Shown piece by piece: positions 21,132 through 29,970 of a stretch of DNA of 64,000 nt. The position numbers and the translations under genes were made by a program. The DNA is from Ascarosepion bandense (taxonomy: Eukaryota; Mollusca; Cephalopoda; Sepiida; Sepiidae): positions 667,001 through 731,000 of the forward strand of contig JBBBDQ010001944.1 of the NCBI GenBank assembly GCA_037127315.1, written 5' to 3'. Under the pieces are notes generated by a model that did not search any database, was not told the DNA's origin, and was given only the letters and a program-made list of their open reading frames with translations. Numbering within the stretch: the first letter of the stretch is position 1; each line of letters begins with the position of its first letter.

Positions 21132-21483
21132 CAAGTTTCGATCCCGGCTGGAGGCAGGTGGATGCCTGGCCATACTGATGAGTTGTGATACAGTGAAACA
21201 GGCTTGAATGAGTCTGACGAATATTACGCTCTCATTATGATTGCGCACTCCAGAGAGGGAAGTTTGGAAAAGAAAAAAGTAAACACTTATGTAATATATG
21301 CATGACTCTTCTTTCGGTGATTAGCGTTTGTATACGCTGCTTAACAAGCTAAAATTTCCCTTCTCTTATTCCATGCGCCTATGGCTTAAGGGTTAGCGAC
21401 TCCGACTGATCCCGGCAGGTGTATGTCTAGCCACACTGATGAGTTTTGATACAGCAAAACAGGTTTGTACGTGGGGATGACGT

Positions 21484-21571
<88 letters not shown>

Positions 21572-21662
21572 TTTCGATCCCGGCTGGAGGCAGGTAGATG
21601 TCTGGCCACACTGATGAGTTTTGATACAGCAAAACAGGTTTGTATGTGGGGATGACGTGTTT

Positions 21663-21708
<46 letters not shown>
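21104..21708 (+). repeat. Cluster of SINE-B pieces separated by (TA)n arrays
   Basis: Three SINE-B bodies in the same orientation: 21131-21215, 21345-21485 (with head CGCCTATGGCTTAAGGGTTA) and 21569-21662. Each shares CGATCCCGGCTGGAGGCAGG or a shortened form, then CTGATGAGTTTTGATACAGC and AAAACAGGTTTGTA. (TA)n arrays lie at 21104-21130, 21486-21568 (with an internal (CA)n) and 21663-21708. The last two bodies are almost identical, which suggests recent tandem duplication. Confidence 0.7.
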
Positions 21709-21711
21709 TGT

Positions 21712-22110
21712 GTCAAAAATAGTATTAAAATTTAAGAAGGCTGGTTCTTCACACAAAACAAGGACAATTGTTCATATAAAAATATGTTGGCCAATCTTTC
21801 ATTTTCGAGTTATTAAATTTTCAGAAAGTTCACGGTAGATGGCACCGCGTTGCCTTCTAGACTAGGTTATATTTGTTATTTATGTACATTTGAGGCTAAT
21901 CGGTTTAACTTCTGTAGTAATGAGTTAATTGAATCGTTCAAGAATGGCACAGTATTCACATCGTGAGCATACATGCACAATTTTGCATACGACCACGTGA
22001 ATGGTAATCGGCGCGAGGTTACACGGCTATATCAGGTTGCGTTTCCAAGCTGAAAGCAGCAGAGTCATCAAACCTTTGTTGATTTTTGAACAGGATTCGT
22101 GGTGTATGTG
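21712..22110 (+). mobile_element. 5' part of a mariner-superfamily-like DNA transposon
   Basis: Blocks are shared with 52172-52570 in the same order: AAACAAGGACAA, AGATTATATTTGTTAT-like spacing, ATGGCACAGTATTCACATCG and TATATCAGGTTGCGTTTCC. The frame at ~21943 begins MAQYSHREHTC, resembling the N-terminal helix-turn-helix (MxxYSxxExxxI) of transposases with a DUF4817-like domain. Frame breaks follow and no catalytic domain is present. Confidence 0.4.
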
Positions 22111-22197
22111 TGCGTAAAAGCAACCAGAATAAGTAAACATTTCCTCCTGTGTTAAATGTATTTGGGGGAGTTCCTGTTCTGAGGTTAGCTTTTTAGA

Positions 22198-22350
22198 GAT
22201 TTTTTAATCATTTCACCCCAAGCAAAACAGAACCGCCATTAGTGCCCTATGAGGGTACATTGAGAGAAAAGACTCATTATAGGGTTTTTTTGAAAAAAGA
22301 TAAAAGATGAACGAGATTCAAGCAGATTGATGATGGCAGTTAACGTTGCA
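22198..22350 (-). mobile_element. Old LINE 3' end
   Basis: TTTTTTAATCATTTCACCCC, AAGCAAAACAGAACCGCC and GTTAACGTTGCATTTAA are worn versions of the LINE 3' tail and ORF end. The middle is shortened. Confidence 0.6.
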
Positions 22351-22432
22351 TTTAATGAAATATGATTATATTGTCATTTTACCTTATTTTTGCGTCAGAA
22401 AGCAGCCTCAAATCATTGTAAAATTATTTTTG

Positions 22433-22470
22433 ATACAAAGCCCATATATATATATATATGGGCTTTGTAT
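22433..22470. repeat. Perfect 38-bp palindrome with (AT)8 core
   Basis: ATACAAAGCCC, eight AT units, then GGGCTTTGTAT. The two 11-bp arms are exact complements and the AT core is itself self-complementary. Confidence 0.9.
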
Positions 22471-22766
22471 AAAAAAAAAATATATATATATATATTCACA
22501 TGTTTCATTGAATAATATAAACATATTGTGCTTTATTATTTTTATACAAATACTTTAAAAAGTTTCTCAATGTCAAAATGAAATTTACGAAGGAAGGCGC
22601 CGTATTTTTCTTTTTAAGCCACGTAAAAAGATAGCAAGTACTTAGGTTAGCAAAAACTATGACGCCATCCTAGATGAATTGCATGTTAACAACAAGAAAC
22701 TGATTAGACAACAGGAAACTGTCGGTATAAAAATAAGAATACAGAATATATCAATATTATTCAATG

Positions 22767-22767
<1 letters not shown>

Positions 22768-22804
<37 letters not shown>
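22768..22804. repeat. (TA)n microsatellite
   Basis: About 18 TA units. Confidence 0.9.
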
Positions 22805-22806
<2 letters not shown>

Positions 22807-22884
22807 CTCATTCAGTAATGGATTAGAGCACACTGGCTATTGGGCTGGTATAATGACAATATACACGCTAAAAAGGCTGCCTTC

Positions 22885-23023
22885 TGCTACCGAACGCCCA
22901 TAGCCCAGAGCTAAAATCGCCGACTGACGCCAATTCGGTCGGGTTTCAATCCTAGGTTAGAAGCAATCGGAGTTTAACTGCAATGATGAGCTGTGATACG
23001 GCAAAACAGATCTGTCTGCGGAT

Positions 23024-23060
<37 letters not shown>
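22885..23060 (+). mobile_element. SINE-B copy with (TA)n tail
   Basis: Head with CGCCCATAGCCCAGAG (~22898), box-B-like GGTCGGGTTTCAATCC and body GATGAGCTGTGATACGGCAA. The 3' end GCGGATGAC is followed immediately by a (TA)n array (23027-23059). Confidence 0.6.
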
Positions 23061-23061
<1 letters not shown>

Positions 23062-23264
23062 AATAAATGACTATTTAACACTTTAAATGTTGTTATACTT
23101 GAATACTCATATTTGAAATAGACGTACAATTTGTATTTATTAAACAGTGTGTTTTTTGTTTAGCAGCCAGCACTTTTGAGAAATATTAGAAAAATATAGG
23201 CACATCGGCAGAGATTGTATTTGCGTCACACAGTGCAAGGAAAACTATTCATTTTATATATAGA

Positions 23265-23500
23265 TTTATATGCATTTTTGAATAATTATTTCTATATTTC
23301 CTATTGAATTAAACCTGACAATGATTATGAGATAATAAGCTCGTGTTTGGTTGGTTGATGATTCCAGCAGAATATCAACGTATATGAGTTATTTAAATAT
23401 CAAAATCAAAATATCTTAAACAAAATTTTATGTCTTCACTATATTTTGAACGCAATTGAATGATTTTACTATAAATATGCATTGTTTGTCATTTAGCTTT
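23265..23500 (-). repeat. End block of the minisatellite-bearing element (inverted copy of 32.7-32.93 kb)
   Basis: TTTTGAATAATTATTTCTAT, GACAATGATTATGAGATAAT and TTTTGAACGCAATTGAATGA are reverse-complement matches to 32700-32935. At its right end it passes into TATAAATATGCATTGTTTGTC, a unit of the ~27-bp minisatellite. A LINE then interrupts. Confidence 0.75.
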
Positions 23501-23510
23501 TTTTTCTTTT

Positions 23511-24076
23511 TTTTTTTTTTTTTAATCATTTCACCCCGAGCAAGGCAGAAACGCCACTGATGTGCAGGGGGTTACATAAATGTAAAGAGATTAATTACAA
23601 AAGAGTGAGGAGTACAAGCTAGTTAGAAAGGAACAATAGAAAGCTGAGAAAGCAGGTGCAATGACAGGTACATGGGCGGAGAGAAAGGGAAGGTTATACA
23701 GGGGAGGGGAGAGAGCTAGAGGCCAGTGGTTAGTAGGTGAGTATTAACTTTGCTTTTAAATTTCTGGAGGTCGTAGCCGTCAGGAAAGCAAGAATACGGG
23801 AGTGAGTTCCACAGGCGGGAAGTGCGAGAGAGGAAGCTGCAGGAGTAGAATTGTCGTCTGCGTTTGGCTAACCTGACTGTGAATGGATGGGACCCAGTTG
23901 CCAGTCTGGTTGAACGGGTAAACACCTGTTGAGGAGGCATCAGTGACTTAAGCTCATCCGAGCAGAAGCCATGAAAGGATTTATAGAAGAGACAGAGGGA
24001 GGCCACATTTCGACGATGGGAAAGTGGCTGCAGACGAGTCGCCAGATCAGTACCTATCACATTACAGACTCTCCTT
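23511..24076 (-). mobile_element. LINE 3' end with readable RT C-terminus
   Basis: Poly-T and ATCATTTCACCCCGAGCAAG at the left are the complemented tail. Minus-strand codons 24060 to 23716 read IGTDLATRLQPLSHRRNVAS, LCLFYKSFHGFCSDELKSL and FYSCSFLSRTSRLWNSLPYS, ending KVNTHLL. This is the C-terminal ~110 residues of the RT ORF, open but 5'-truncated. It is inserted in the 27-bp minisatellite, whose units continue at 24077-24107. Confidence 0.85.
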
Positions 24077-24107
24077 TTGTCATTTTAATATAAATATGTA
24101 AATATAA

Positions 24108-24578
24108 ATAGATCTATCTATCGCCCGGTTCACACACCACCCAAGTCTATTGAGCAGGTTAAAAGGTTCATCCCTCGTTTCCTTGTTTAGGATGCGGTTT
24201 CCGATTTTCTCTTTTCCAATCTTCTCACGTTTTTTTTTTCAGTTGGAGTAGATAGACTAAACTATCGCCCGGTTCACACTCCACCCAGGTCTATTGAACA
24301 GGTGAAGAGGCTCATGCCTTGTTTCCTGTTTAGGGTGCGGTTTCCGGTTTTATCTTTTCCAATCTTCTCACTTTATTTTCAATTGGAGTAGATAGACTAA
24401 ACTATCGCCCGGTTCACACTCCACCCATGTCTATTGAACAGGTGAAGAGGCTCATCCCTTGTTTCCTGTTTAGGATGCGGTTTCCGGTTTTTTCTTTTCC
24501 AGTCTTTTCAATCTTATGTAGCCCCTGCTCATCAGTGGCGTTACCGCCTTACTCGGGGTGATACGATTAAAAAAATGT
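24108..24578 (+). mobile_element. ORF-less LINE derivative: three 5'-end monomers fused to the LINE 3' end
   Basis: Three tandem units begin at ATCGCCCGGTTCACAC (24120, 24264, 24404; spacing 144 and 140 bp). Each carries CTATTGAACAGGTGAAGAGG and TTTCCTGTTTAGGATGCGG-like blocks. The third unit passes directly, at CTTTTCCAGTCTTTTCAATC, into the LINE 3' tail TTATGTAGCCCCTGC, TCAGTGGCGTTACCGCC and GGGGTGATACGATTAAAAAAA. No RT or endonuclease sequence lies between. The unit corresponds to the extreme 5' end of the longer LINE copies (36.65-36.82 and 50.84-50.95 kb on the minus strand). Confidence 0.75.
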
Positions 24579-24579
24579 A

Positions 24580-25030
24580 TTGTTTTTCATTTTAATATAA
24601 ATATCTATCCTAGTCTTATTAGATTATGAATGCGGTATTTCGTTATTTCAATGTGGTGTAACATTTATCATGTTTCTCATTTTAATATGAATATGTATCC
24701 TAGTCTTATTAGATTATGAATGCAGTATTTCGTTACTTCAATATGGTGTAACATTTATCATGTTTTTCATTTTAATATAAATATGTATCTTAGTCTTATT
24801 ACATTATGAATGCCGTATTTCGTTACTTCAATGTAGTGTAACATTTATCATGTTTTTCATTTTAATATAAATATGTATCCTAGTCTTATTAAATTATGAA
24901 TGCAGTATTTCGTTACTTCAATGTGGTGTAACATTTATCATGTTTTTCATTTTAATATAAATATGTATCCTAGTCTTATTAAATTATGAATGCAGTATTT
25001 CATTACTTCAATGTGGTGTAACATTCATCA
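24580..25030 (+). repeat. 90-bp tandem repeat, five units
   Basis: The phrase ATATGTATCCTAGTCTTATT recurs at exact 90-bp spacing (tatcc at 24606, 24696, 24786, 24876, 24966). Units also hold TTATGAATGCAGTATTTCGT and CATTTTAATATAAATATG. The last phrase is the reverse complement of the ~27-bp minisatellite unit at 32 kb, so the 90-mer looks like an expanded derivative of it. Confidence 0.9.
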
Positions 25031-25032
25031 AG

Positions 25033-25130
25033 CTTGTCTCGCTAGACAACTCATTGGCGAGAGCGATCCCCATAGCTAGTTCCATGCGCTTTAGAATCGC
25101 CATTGCCTGATGAGTATTTCATATCTGAAA
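25033..25130 (+). mobile_element. Possible SINE-C fragment
   Basis: ATCAAGCTTGTCTCGCTAGA is shared with 27.61 kb and, in diverged form, 34.34 kb. The rest is too diverged to be certain. Confidence 0.3.
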
Positions 25131-25194
25131 CTTCGCAGATTCTCCAAAAGAGGTAATGAAATTGATTTTAACATAGTTTGCGTTAGGAATTTTT

Positions 25195-26083
25195 TTTTTT
25201 TAATCATGTCACTCCGAGCAAGGCGGTAAGGCCTCTGATGTGCAGGGGGCTACGTAGGAGTGAAAAGATTGGAAAACAGAAAGCCGGAAACCACATCCTA
25301 AACAGGGAACAAGGGATGAGCCTCTACACCTGTTCAATAGACATGGGTGGAGTCTGAACCGGGCGATAGTTTAGTCTATCTACTCCAATTGAAAAAAAAA
25401 AGGAAAGTGAAAAGATTGGAAAAGAGAAAGCCGGAAATCACATCCTAAACAGGGAACAAGGGATGAGCCTCTACACCTGTTCAATAGACATGGGTGGAGT
25501 CTGAACCGGGCGATAGTTTAGTCTATCTACTCCAATTGAAAAAAAAGAAAAGAAAAGTGAAAATATTGGAAAAGAGAAAGCCGGAAACCACATCCTAAAC
25601 AGGGAACAAGGGATGAGCCTCTACACCTGTTCAATAGACATGGGTGGAGTCTGAACCGGGCGATAGTTTAGTCTATCTACTCCAATTGAAAAAAAAGAAA
25701 AGAAAAGTGAAAATATTGGAAAAGAGAAAGCCGCAAATCACATCCTAAACAGGGAACAAGGGATGAGCCTCTACACCTGTTCAATAGACATGGGTGGAGT
25801 GTGAACCGGGCGATAGTTTAGTCTATCTACTCCAATTGAAAAAAAAAGAAAAGAAAAGTGAAAATATTGGAAAAGAGAAAGCCGGAAACCACATCCTACC
25901 AGGGAACACGCGATGAGCCTCTACACCTGTTCAATAGACATGGGTGGAGTCTGAACCGGGCGATAGTTTAGTCTATCTACTCCAATTGAAAAAAAAAGGA
26001 AAGTGAAAAGATTGGAAAAGAGAAAGCCGGAAATCACATCCTAAACAGGGAACAAGGGATGAGCCTCTACACCTGTTCATTTT
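25195..26083 (-). mobile_element. ORF-less LINE derivative: about six 5'-end monomers fused to the LINE 3' end
   Basis: Left edge TTTTTTTTTAATCATGTCAC and AGCAAGGCGGTAAGGCC is the complemented LINE 3' tail. It joins directly, at TACGTAGGAGTGAAAAGATT, to tandem units starting near 25261, 25408, 25558, 25708, 25859 and 26004 (spacings 147, 150, 150, 151, 145; the last partial). Each unit holds CATCCTAAACAGGGAACAAG, GATGAGCCTCTACACCTGTT, GAACCGGGCGATAGTTTAGT and CTACTCCAATTGAAAAAA. Length differences lie mostly in the A-rich spacer. Units are nearly identical, so the array is young or homogenised. No coding sequence remains. The fusion junction matches that of 24108-24578. Confidence 0.8.
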
Positions 26084-26599
26084 TTTAAAAAAGATGTTAC
26101 AAAACCAAGTTATTAACCTGAAAACCCAAGTCCTGTTCTTACAATGTATTCATCAGATCTGGACTAGATGTCATGTATGGCTTCTTACACGTGCAGATAT
26201 ACACAACGACTTTCTCGGATTACTCATTAAAATGGCTTCAACCGAATGGTTTCTCTAAGTCTTATAAAGACACTGCTTCATCAGATCTTATCAACTGACA
26301 CTAGGGAATCATGAAAAATCGTTACCGAAAAAAAAGCAAAAGCATACATTTCTGGAAGATTTTCAGCAGCATAAACAACTAAAATAGATTGCAGATATGA
26401 ATAGAAAAGAAAATTAGGCGATTGACATTCTGAAATTCAAATTATTATTATAAACAGCGATAGGTCTTAATTGATTTGAGAAATCTAAACTGTTGAAGTC
26501 TGATTTACTTGGGAGATATATTGGCAAAAGTTCATTTGCATACGGATAGAAAATAAATTCAGCAAATTTAAAAAATAGTAAAGGGCATATGACAATAAT
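26084..26599. other. Stretch with short repeated CATCAGATCT phrases
   Basis: CATCAGATCT occurs at ~26150 and ~26280 around GGCTTCAACCGAATGGTTTC. This kind of 'CTGATGAAG...GAAACC' phrase is often seen near PLE or foldback ends. Otherwise nothing recognised. Confidence 0.3.
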
Positions 26600-26663
26600 G
26601 TGTCATTACACCGGAGTTATTTAACATTTATAGTGAGACAATCCCGAACGAATTGAAAGTTTC
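26600..26663 (+). mobile_element. RTE-type RT fragment, left of a foldback insertion
   Basis: GTCATTACACCGGAGTTATT and TAACATTTATAGTGAGACAA translate as CVITPELFNIYSETIPNELK, the RT motif region upstream of the catalytic FADD in RTE elements. It resumes after the insertion at 27456. Confidence 0.6.
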
Positions 26664-27455
26664 GGGAGACCTGAAGGAGACTACCACACCTTTAAATTTG
26701 TTGCTTTTCTCTTTTTTTTTTTTCTTTTCTTTTGTCTGTGCAGTCTTATTGGTTATTACCTAAAGTTTCCAATTATCAAAAAATATTAGAAAAAATCTCA
26801 ATATTTAAACAATTTTAGGGGGGGGGACTGATTCAAAAAAACGTTATAGTAAATCGATCCTCCATTTTGAAACCACTCGAGTTGGGGTCGCTTTTTTTTT
26901 GGTTGTTGCTCTTGTTTTTGTCTTTTTCAAGTTTACTTTAGTTCTTACGATAGCATCTTTCTCGGAAACTCCAATAATGGCTTTACTTTAAAAAATCTGC
27001 AAAGGATTCAGTTGTTGAATATGCGCAAGCAAAAAAGTTAATTTCACAGGAATGATTTACTAAGGTTGTATGATAAACTGACCCCCACCAAAAAAAAAAA
27101 AATGTTGAAATTTTTACAATTTTCCTTTTGTCAATCGGAAAGTTTAGGGTTTAATCGATGAGATTCCACTGAAAAAAGTAAAAAAAAATGATCATCAAAC
27201 AATTTACAGGTAATGTTATACCAGCGAGTAGTTCCAAAATAGAGGATCGATTTACTAGATGGTTGTATGAAAAACTAAGCGCCCCCTAAAACTGTTTAAA
27301 TATTGAAATTTTTCCCTTTTATTTTTTTTTTTTTCGTCAATCGGAAAGTTTAGGGTGTAATCGATAAGATTGCACTGAAAAAAAAGTAAAAAAAAAAAGA
27401 AAAAAAATGAAAAACAACAAATTTAAAGGTGGTGGTAGTCTCCTTCAGGTCCGCT
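26664..27455. mobile_element. Foldback DNA element with long terminal inverted repeats and 8-bp TSD
   Basis: Bounded on both sides by AAAGTTTC (26656-26663 and 27456-27463). Ends GGGAGACCTGAAGGAGACTA and, complemented, AGCGGACCTGAAGGAGACTA. The arms extend ~215-230 bp inward (26664-26880 against 27230-27455). They share AATATTTAAACA-TTTTAGGGGG and AGTAAATCGATCCTC-ATTTTG. A third, direct copy of part of the arm lies at 27060-27225. There is no ORF. An 8-bp duplication with inverted ends fits a cut-and-paste element, for example hAT-like, but the termini do not show an obvious hAT consensus. Confidence 0.7.
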
Positions 27456-27590
27456 AAAGTTTCTACCAGGATTCATTAATGGTGGCTTAAATCTTAACCT
27501 CATAAGATATTCAGATGTCGAAGTGTTCATAGCAGACACAGATATTAAACTAGAGAAATTAGCGGATTTCTTCTCCCTAGTTGTTAGGGA
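27456..27590 (+). mobile_element. RTE-type RT fragment, right of the foldback insertion
   Basis: Reads KFLPGFINGGLNLNLIRYSD then VFIADTDIKLEKL, the RT catalytic region with the FADD-like core mutated to YSDV. It continues the reading left at 26663. Confidence 0.65.
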
Positions 27591-27835
27591 TGGGCACCTC
27601 GCATTGGTGTAATTGTCAGCAAGCTTGTCTCGCTAGAACTAATTACAACTGAGTAGTGAGTTCGATTCTCACTGGGTATCCCATACATTTGGCCTTGTGC
27701 CACATCTAAACAGCGCTTAGAAAATTACTTACCTAGTGTTTGCGGGAGCGTAAGGTGGTAAGTTGCAGCGAATTGCCTTCTGAGTTGTTGCTTCCAACCA
27801 GCGTATTTCTGGCCTGTAAAGTTAACACATTAACT
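27591..27835 (+). mobile_element. SINE-C copy (third tRNA-like SINE)
   Basis: ATTGGTGTAATTGTCAGCAA, CTTGTCTCGCTAGAACTA and a box-B-like GAGTTCGATTCTCACTGGG, then CATACATTTGGCCTTGTG. Same order as 34325-34470. It lies inside an RTE remnant that appears to resume near 28005. Confidence 0.55.
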
Positions 27836-28004
27836 AGAGTAACCGTTAGCAAAATAATCACACGTGCGTCTAGTTGACTAGCAAAAAAACACACTCCACT
27901 GAGGGGTGAAAAGTCTTTCGTTTTCTTCCCCTACCCCACACATCTCATACAAATGTGATAAACGAAAAAGGTGATGTCGAAAGAAATTAAATTCCCCGGG
28001 TCTT

Positions 28005-28335
28005 GAAAAGCTTCTAACAAAAGTATTAAAGGAAAGAGAGAAGAAAGGACTAAACGTCAATTAAGTGAAGGCAAAATGCATGCTTGTCAGAAAAATCCAT
28101 AATTCAATATACGACACCAAAATCAAGTCAGAACAAAAATTTAAATATCTAAAAACTGTTCTGAGGACGAAAAATATGAAACCAAAATGTGAAAAGGGCA
28201 TTGGAGTTAGTAAAAATACATTGCAATAGATAAGCAAAGTATTAAGAAACAGTAAAAACGTTAGCGGTAACAAAGAAAAAGGTACTGATGAACTTACGTA
28301 ATATTAACCTTCCTATGTTGCAGTTAATAAAGAAC
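28005..28335 (+). mobile_element. RTE-type RT fragment
   Basis: Reads LEKLLTKVLKEREKKGLNVN, then KCMLVRKIHNS and KIKSEQKFKYLKTVL-like sequence across frame shifts. It parallels the region after the RT catalytic motif in the copies at 38.5 and 51.1 kb. Confidence 0.6.
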
Positions 28336-28391
28336 AATGATTTCACTCATAAAGAAAAGACAGGCGAAAACAGAAACGTCATTCTGTAGGT

Positions 28392-28944
28392 TCAGTAAGT
28401 CAACTGCTATACGTAATACAAGCTTGGGCGGTCATGTCTCGAAAGTACAGGACTGACTCGGCAAAAGATTTCTGCCGTAGTATGTCGCCATTACTTTCTG
28501 CGGTAGACTGGTTGTCAACCAAGGCTATAGAACCTAATCTGGTCATGGTTGTTTCCCCCGTTTTTAGGAGCCCCTCCTAAATATGTGGTATTGTGGTGTA
28601 TGAAGGATTGGGTGGCGATGGATGGGTTCTTTTGGTGATTGACCAAATTATAACGAGTGAATGGGTCGTGATAGTGTTTAGCTAGGTATAGGATAGTTAA
28701 GCGAGAATCAACCTCTACCCCTCCCCTTTTCGACCATGTGTCACAATTTTGTATATTCATACAAAATAAATATTTAGAACCTAATTTGTTCTGCTATTTA
28801 AACCATAGCTGGAAGGATTAAAACCTTTTCTCAAAAGTATTTGCGCGTTAGTGAAAGCAACAAATTAAACTAAAAACTAAAAATTCGCATTCGCCTCTCA
28901 AATTTTCTCGTTCCGAGCCGATATCCATTGCATGCCAACGCACA
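28392..28944 (-). mobile_element. SINE-A copy split by a 233-bp insertion
   Basis: The 3' half is 28392-28541 and the 5' half 28775-28944. The tRNA-like head has decayed. TAGAACCTAATCTG (28528-28541) is duplicated as TAGAACCTAATTTG (28775-28788) around the insertion. Confidence 0.8.
28542..28774 (+). mobile_element. Unclassified 233-bp insertion with 14-bp target duplication
   Basis: Begins GTCATGGTTGTTTCCCCCG and ends ACAAAATAAATATT, flanked by a 13/14 identical duplication of SINE-A sequence. The A-rich right end and the 14-bp TSD fit LINE-mediated retroposition, so a SINE is likely. No clear A/B boxes or match elsewhere in the window were found. Confidence 0.65.
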
Positions 28945-29044
28945 TTCCGTAGTTTATTGAGAATATAAGCTACTGATCTTATGATCAACGACGAAATTTT
29001 AATTAAGGACAGGGGTGTAACGTCGGGTAACAGAATTATGTGAA

Positions 29045-29202
29045 ACTAGCAGTACAGCCCGGCGTTGCTCGGGTTTAATGAAAGCTTTAAAACTAATCCA
29101 TAGTCCTGGAGCACAGACTCTTTGGACGTTGGCACGAAAGACTAAAAAGCAATACTTGTTTCCAGTTAAATCGAAACCGTAGACTGACACACAAACATCT
29201 TG

Positions 29203-29255
<53 letters not shown>

Positions 29256-29560
29256 CGATTTTCTGTACTATTGTAAGAACTGCAACCTTGAAACTTCTGA
29301 CTATCGTTTCTTATATCTTTGTCTATGAGTGTATCAAATTTGATTAAAATCGGACCATTCCTTCTATAACCCGATTTTTTATTATCGATTTTGGATATTT
29401 ATCCGGGGTACCTCGACACAAAACCTAGCTAAGAACACTCGCAGACGCTTATAGTACAACTGTGTTAATTTTCAAGAAAATCGGTTCAGCCGTTTCGGAG
29501 TCTATATGTAACGAACGCACACACACAGAGGCAAAGTTCCATTTATAAATAAGTTTAGAT
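29045..29560 (-). mobile_element. Repeat family R copy
   Basis: Begins ACTAGCAGTACAGCCCGGCG and TTGCTCGGGTTTAATGAAAG, has an internal (TA)n (29205-29252) before TTATCGATTTTCTG, and ends TTTATAAATAAGTTTAGAT. Same block order as the other R copies. Confidence 0.8.
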
Positions 29561-29860
29561 AATACAAAACCACGTAATAGTATAAAAGTAGGTGTATTAA
29601 CAGGAAAGAGAAAAATTTACAAAAGGTGAGGATTAGTAGAATACAGAACAAGGTAATTAGTATACAGTATCATCGTAGAGACGTGATAGATTGACTAGTA
29701 GAACACTTCCGGCGCAATACCGGAAATACCCGACTGACTCGCTCACTCGACTTACTTTATCTAGTTATAATCACTACTATTTTATATAGTGATTCGAACA
29801 GTCCATTTCGGTGGGAAGGTGGAGAGCGCCCCAACAAGAGGAAAAGCAGCGTATAAACTG
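29561..29860. other. Stretch without recognised features
   Basis: No signature recognised. Confidence 0.4.
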
Positions 29861-29865
29861 CCTAA

Positions 29866-29970
29866 ATGGTGGAGATTTTAATTAAATATGTATTGTTGCT
29901 CATTCAAAAAAGGACAATGAATTGTTTTTCGTTCTACCATAAATATCTATTGTTGGTCATTCTACTTGCG
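29866..29970. repeat. Isolated units of the ~27-bp minisatellite
   Basis: AATATGTATTGTTGCTCATT and AATATCTATTGTTGGTCATT match the complemented minisatellite unit of 31-32.7 kb. The 85-codon frame over it is not considered a gene. Confidence 0.55.

Noticed and set aside
25195..26083. Monomer array as a plain satellite
   Set aside because: It is joined to a LINE 3' tail at the same junction as another locus, and the unit equals the LINE 5' end.
28515..28760. 81-codon minus-strand frame as a gene
   Set aside because: It lies in the 233-bp insertion and the adjoining SINE, with no motif.
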